NCBI RefSeq assembly: GCF_001447355.1 | Contig: NZ_JXBW01000009.1 | Location: 1 to 64,000 of the forward strand | DNA from: Alicyclobacillus tolerans | GTDB lineage: Bacteria; Bacillota; Bacilli; Alicyclobacillales; Alicyclobacillaceae | Reading direction: 5' to 3' | Length of the DNA stretch: 64,000 nucleotides | Shown: one piece after another, positions 62,276 to 64,000 of the stretch | Position numbering within the stretch: position 1 is the first letter of the stretch | Layout: each line of letters starts with the position of its first letter | The notes under the pieces: generated by a model | What the model saw: only the letters and a program-made list of their open reading frames with translations | Databases searched by the model: none | What the model was told of the DNA's origin: nothing | Position numbers and translations under genes: made by a program

Positions 62276-63856
62276 TCAACGCCGACTTGCCCGCGGCTTT
62301 GCCGGCTCCAAATTGACGCGCGTACCATTGATACGACTCTGACGCAATGCCTCGTAAACAAAGGGAGCACTGTCTTGCTCTACTTCGATAAACGTAAACT
62401 TCTCAAACATATCGATCCGCCCAACGGCTTCACCGGGAACCCCAGCCTCTTCCGAAATGGCACGGACAAAATCCGCCGGGCTCATGCGCGCGGTGCGCCC
62501 AATGTTGACAAAGAAGCGAACCATGCCCGGCCGTGCGCCCGTATCGCCAAAATCGTAGTCATCTCCTTCTGCACGTGTTCCATCACCCGAAGTCAATAAC
62601 TTTAACAGGGCAGAGGCAATGTCGATGGGGTCGTGCTCGTCCACCAAACCGCCGAGGATCGCCCGGTACTGACCGAGGCCACCTTCGCGCAGAACGTCCA
62701 GCACGCGGTTGCGCCACATCTCCGCCTGGCGTTCCGCGACGTCTTCCAGTGACGGAACGTCACGCACATCCATGGTCACCTTCGTCTCGCGCTCGATCTG
62801 TTTCAAAAGCTTATACTCGCGCGGTGTGACCAAGGTGATTGCCAAACCGTGCTTGCCAGCACGTCCTGTACGACCAATGCGGTGCACATACGACTCTGGA
62901 TCCTGTGGGATATCGTAGTTGACGACGTGTGTGACATCGTCGACGTCAAGACCGCGCGCCGCTACGTCGGTCGCCACGAGCAACTCGATTTCATTGCGCC
63001 GGAATCTGCGCATGACGCGATCGCGCTGAGCCTGGCTTAAATCGCCGTGTAAACCGTCTGCCATGTAGCCGCGTGCCAGCAACGCCTCGACCAGATCGTC
63101 GACACCCCGCTTCGTTCGGCAGAAAATGATGCCAAGCTGGATTTCTTCGCTGTCGACAATTCTGCACAGGCTTTCCAGCTTATTGCGATCCAGCACTTTG
63201 TAACAAATCTGGTCGATCCGCGGAACCGTCACTTCGCCACGGTTGACCGTCACGTGACGCGGGTCGCGCATATATCGTCCGGATAGCCGCTTGACTTCGC
63301 TCGGAAATGTCGCGGAGAACAGCAAGGTTTGCCGTTCCTCTGGAGTCTCTCGCAAAATCGCTTCAATATCGTCAATAAAGCCCATATCTAACATCTCATC
63401 CGCTTCGTCGAGCACGACCATGCGCACTTGACCAAGCTGCAAGGTACCGCGACGAATGTGATCCAATACGCGGCCTGGTGTGCCAATCACGATGTGAACA
63501 CCCTGTTTAAGGGCCCGAATCTGGTGACCAATTGATTGCCCACCGTAAATCGGAACCGAACGCACCCGCTTGTACTTAGCAATCTTTCGGATCTCGCCAG
63601 CCACTTGAATGGCAAGCTCGCGCGTCGGAGTGAGCACAATGGCTTGCACATGCGGATCGGGAGTCATCATTTCGACGAGCGGAATACCAAACGCGGCGGT
63701 CTTACCTGTACCGGTCTGGGCCTGTCCGATCACGTCGACACCTTCCATCACAATGGGGATGCACGCCGCCTGAATCGGCGACGGCGCTTCGAACCCCATA
63801 TCGTGAATCGCCTGCAACACGCGGCGATGTAAACCGAACTCTTCAAACAAAGACAT
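62276..63856 (-). CDS. DEAD-box RNA helicase with DbpA-type RNA-binding domain
   Basis: 526 aa. Q motif in FEAPSPIQAACIP, motif I AQTGTGKTAA, Ia PTRELAIQ, II VLDEADEML, III SATF, V TDVAARGLD, VI HRIGRTGRAGK. The C-terminal RRM-like domain (VRFFVNIGRTARMSPADFVRAI ... FEKFTFIEVEQ) is the DbpA kind, as in CshA/DbpA-like ribosome assembly helicases. AAGG lies upstream of the ATG. It lies between cinA and recA, which are adjacent in B. subtilis. Confidence 0.92.
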   Translation of the reverse strand: MSLFEEFGLHRRVLQAIHDMGFEAPSPIQAACIPIVMEGVDVIGQAQTGTGKTAAFGIPLVEMMTPDPHVQAIVLTPTRELAIQVAGEIRKIAKYKRVRSVPIYGGQSIGHQIRALKQGVHIVIGTPGRVLDHIRRGTLQLGQVRMVVLDEADEMLDMGFIDDIEAILRETPEERQTLLFSATFPSEVKRLSGRYMRDPRHVTVNRGEVTVPRIDQICYKVLDRNKLESLCRIVDSEEIQLGIIFCRTKRGVDDLVEALLARGYMADGLHGDLSQAQRDRVMRRFRRNEIELLVATDVAARGLDVDDVTHVVNYDIPQDPESYVHRIGRTGRAGKHGLAITLVTPREYKLLKQIERETKVTMDVRDVPSLEDVAERQAEMWRNRVLDVLREGGLGQYRAILGGLVDEHDPIDIASALLKLLTSGDGTRAEGDDYDFGDTGARPGMVRFFVNIGRTARMSPADFVRAISEEAGVPGEAVGRIDMFEKFTFIEVEQDSAPFVYEALRQSRINGTRVNLEPAKPRASRR

Positions 63857-63882
63857 GCTCTCAACCTTTCTTCGACAAATCT

Positions 63883-64000
63883 CTACATATGGTCATCTAT
63901 CAACTGCAGGAGGCGCCAACATGCCTGCTTGCAGCTGCGCGCCCGAATTTGTGCTCGTGAACCGCGCAACTGTAAACGATAGACGCGCGTCTCGCGATTG
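63883..64000 (-). CDS. cinA: C-terminal end of a CinA-like protein (gene runs off the window)
   Basis: The last 39 residues in frame (ending ...CKQACWRLLQLIDDHM) with YRLQLRGSRAQIRARSC resemble the C-terminus of CinA (competence-damage/NMN deamidase), where GxRxxIRxR is common. The synteny cinA-recA supports this. Only this tail is visible, so the call is moderate. Confidence 0.55.
   Translation of the reverse strand, partial: NRETRVYRLQLRGSRAQIRARSCKQACWRLLQLIDDHM

Overview
The window reads as a chromosome segment of an endospore-forming Firmicute of moderate-to-high GC, most like the Alicyclobacillaceae/Bacillales. The evidence is CotE, SpoVS, SpoVK, a SpoVAF-like protein, YheC/YheD-type coat ATP-grasps, GlnR/GlnA, a Gram-positive LexA box, RNase Y, and gene order close to the Bacillus subtilis cinA-recA-rny-ymdB-spoVS / miaB-ricA-cotE-mutS-mutL / miaA-hfq / spoVK-hflX-ynbB-glnR-glnA regions. 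The species cannot be fixed from sequence alone. Most genes lie on the minus strand.

Layout. 1-6.2 kb: thioredoxin-like lipoprotein, homocysteine methyltransferase/MTHF reductase, and a metH split by a 14-bp tandem duplication. 6.2-7 kb: a candidate type I toxin-antitoxin pair (holin-like 34-aa toxin plus antisense promoter). 7-10 kb: glycyl-tRNA synthetase, HAD phosphatase, lexA. 10-16.8 kb: a hexuronate cassette (altronate dehydratase, IolB-like isomerase, tagaturonate reductase, sugar transporter) with a divergent LacI regulator. 16.9-23.1 kb: glnA, glnR, ynbB, hflX, three small genes, then the 3' part of spoVK. 23.1-30.5 kb: a 7,401-bp element inside spoVK, carrying a large serine recombinase, a nitronate monooxygenase and a fructose PTS regulon with its own HPr and IIA. 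30.5-31.1 kb: the 5' part of spoVK. 31-38.6 kb: lipoprotein, flippase, galE, NlpC/P60 enzyme, SpoVAF-like protein. 38.7-40.6 kb: broken IS256-type transposase and a broken acetyltransferase. 40.6-41.3 kb: seven tRNAs. 41.3-50 kb: hfq, miaA, a methyltransferase, mutL, mutS, ricA, miaB. 50-56.2 kb: three ATP-grasps and one amidoligase next to cotE. 56.4-64 kb: dipeptidase, spoVS, ymdB, rny, recX, recA, DEAD-box helicase, 3' end of cinA.

The main discovery candidate is the spoVK-interrupting element. Joining the two spoVK parts at a shared AAG restores an in-frame protein of 328 residues, near the usual SpoVK size. The element ends, joined at the same AAG, make a perfect 13+13-bp inverted repeat with a 4-bp spacer, which is what a serine-recombinase attP looks like. 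This predicts precise excision, probably in the mother cell, as for the skin element of sigK, but in a different sporulation gene and with metabolic cargo.

Other items worth attention are the CotE-linked amidoligase/ATP-grasp cluster, the uronate cassette in which an IolB-like isomerase stands where UxaC would be expected, the toxin/antisense module, and same-base stem mismatches in three of the seven tRNAs.
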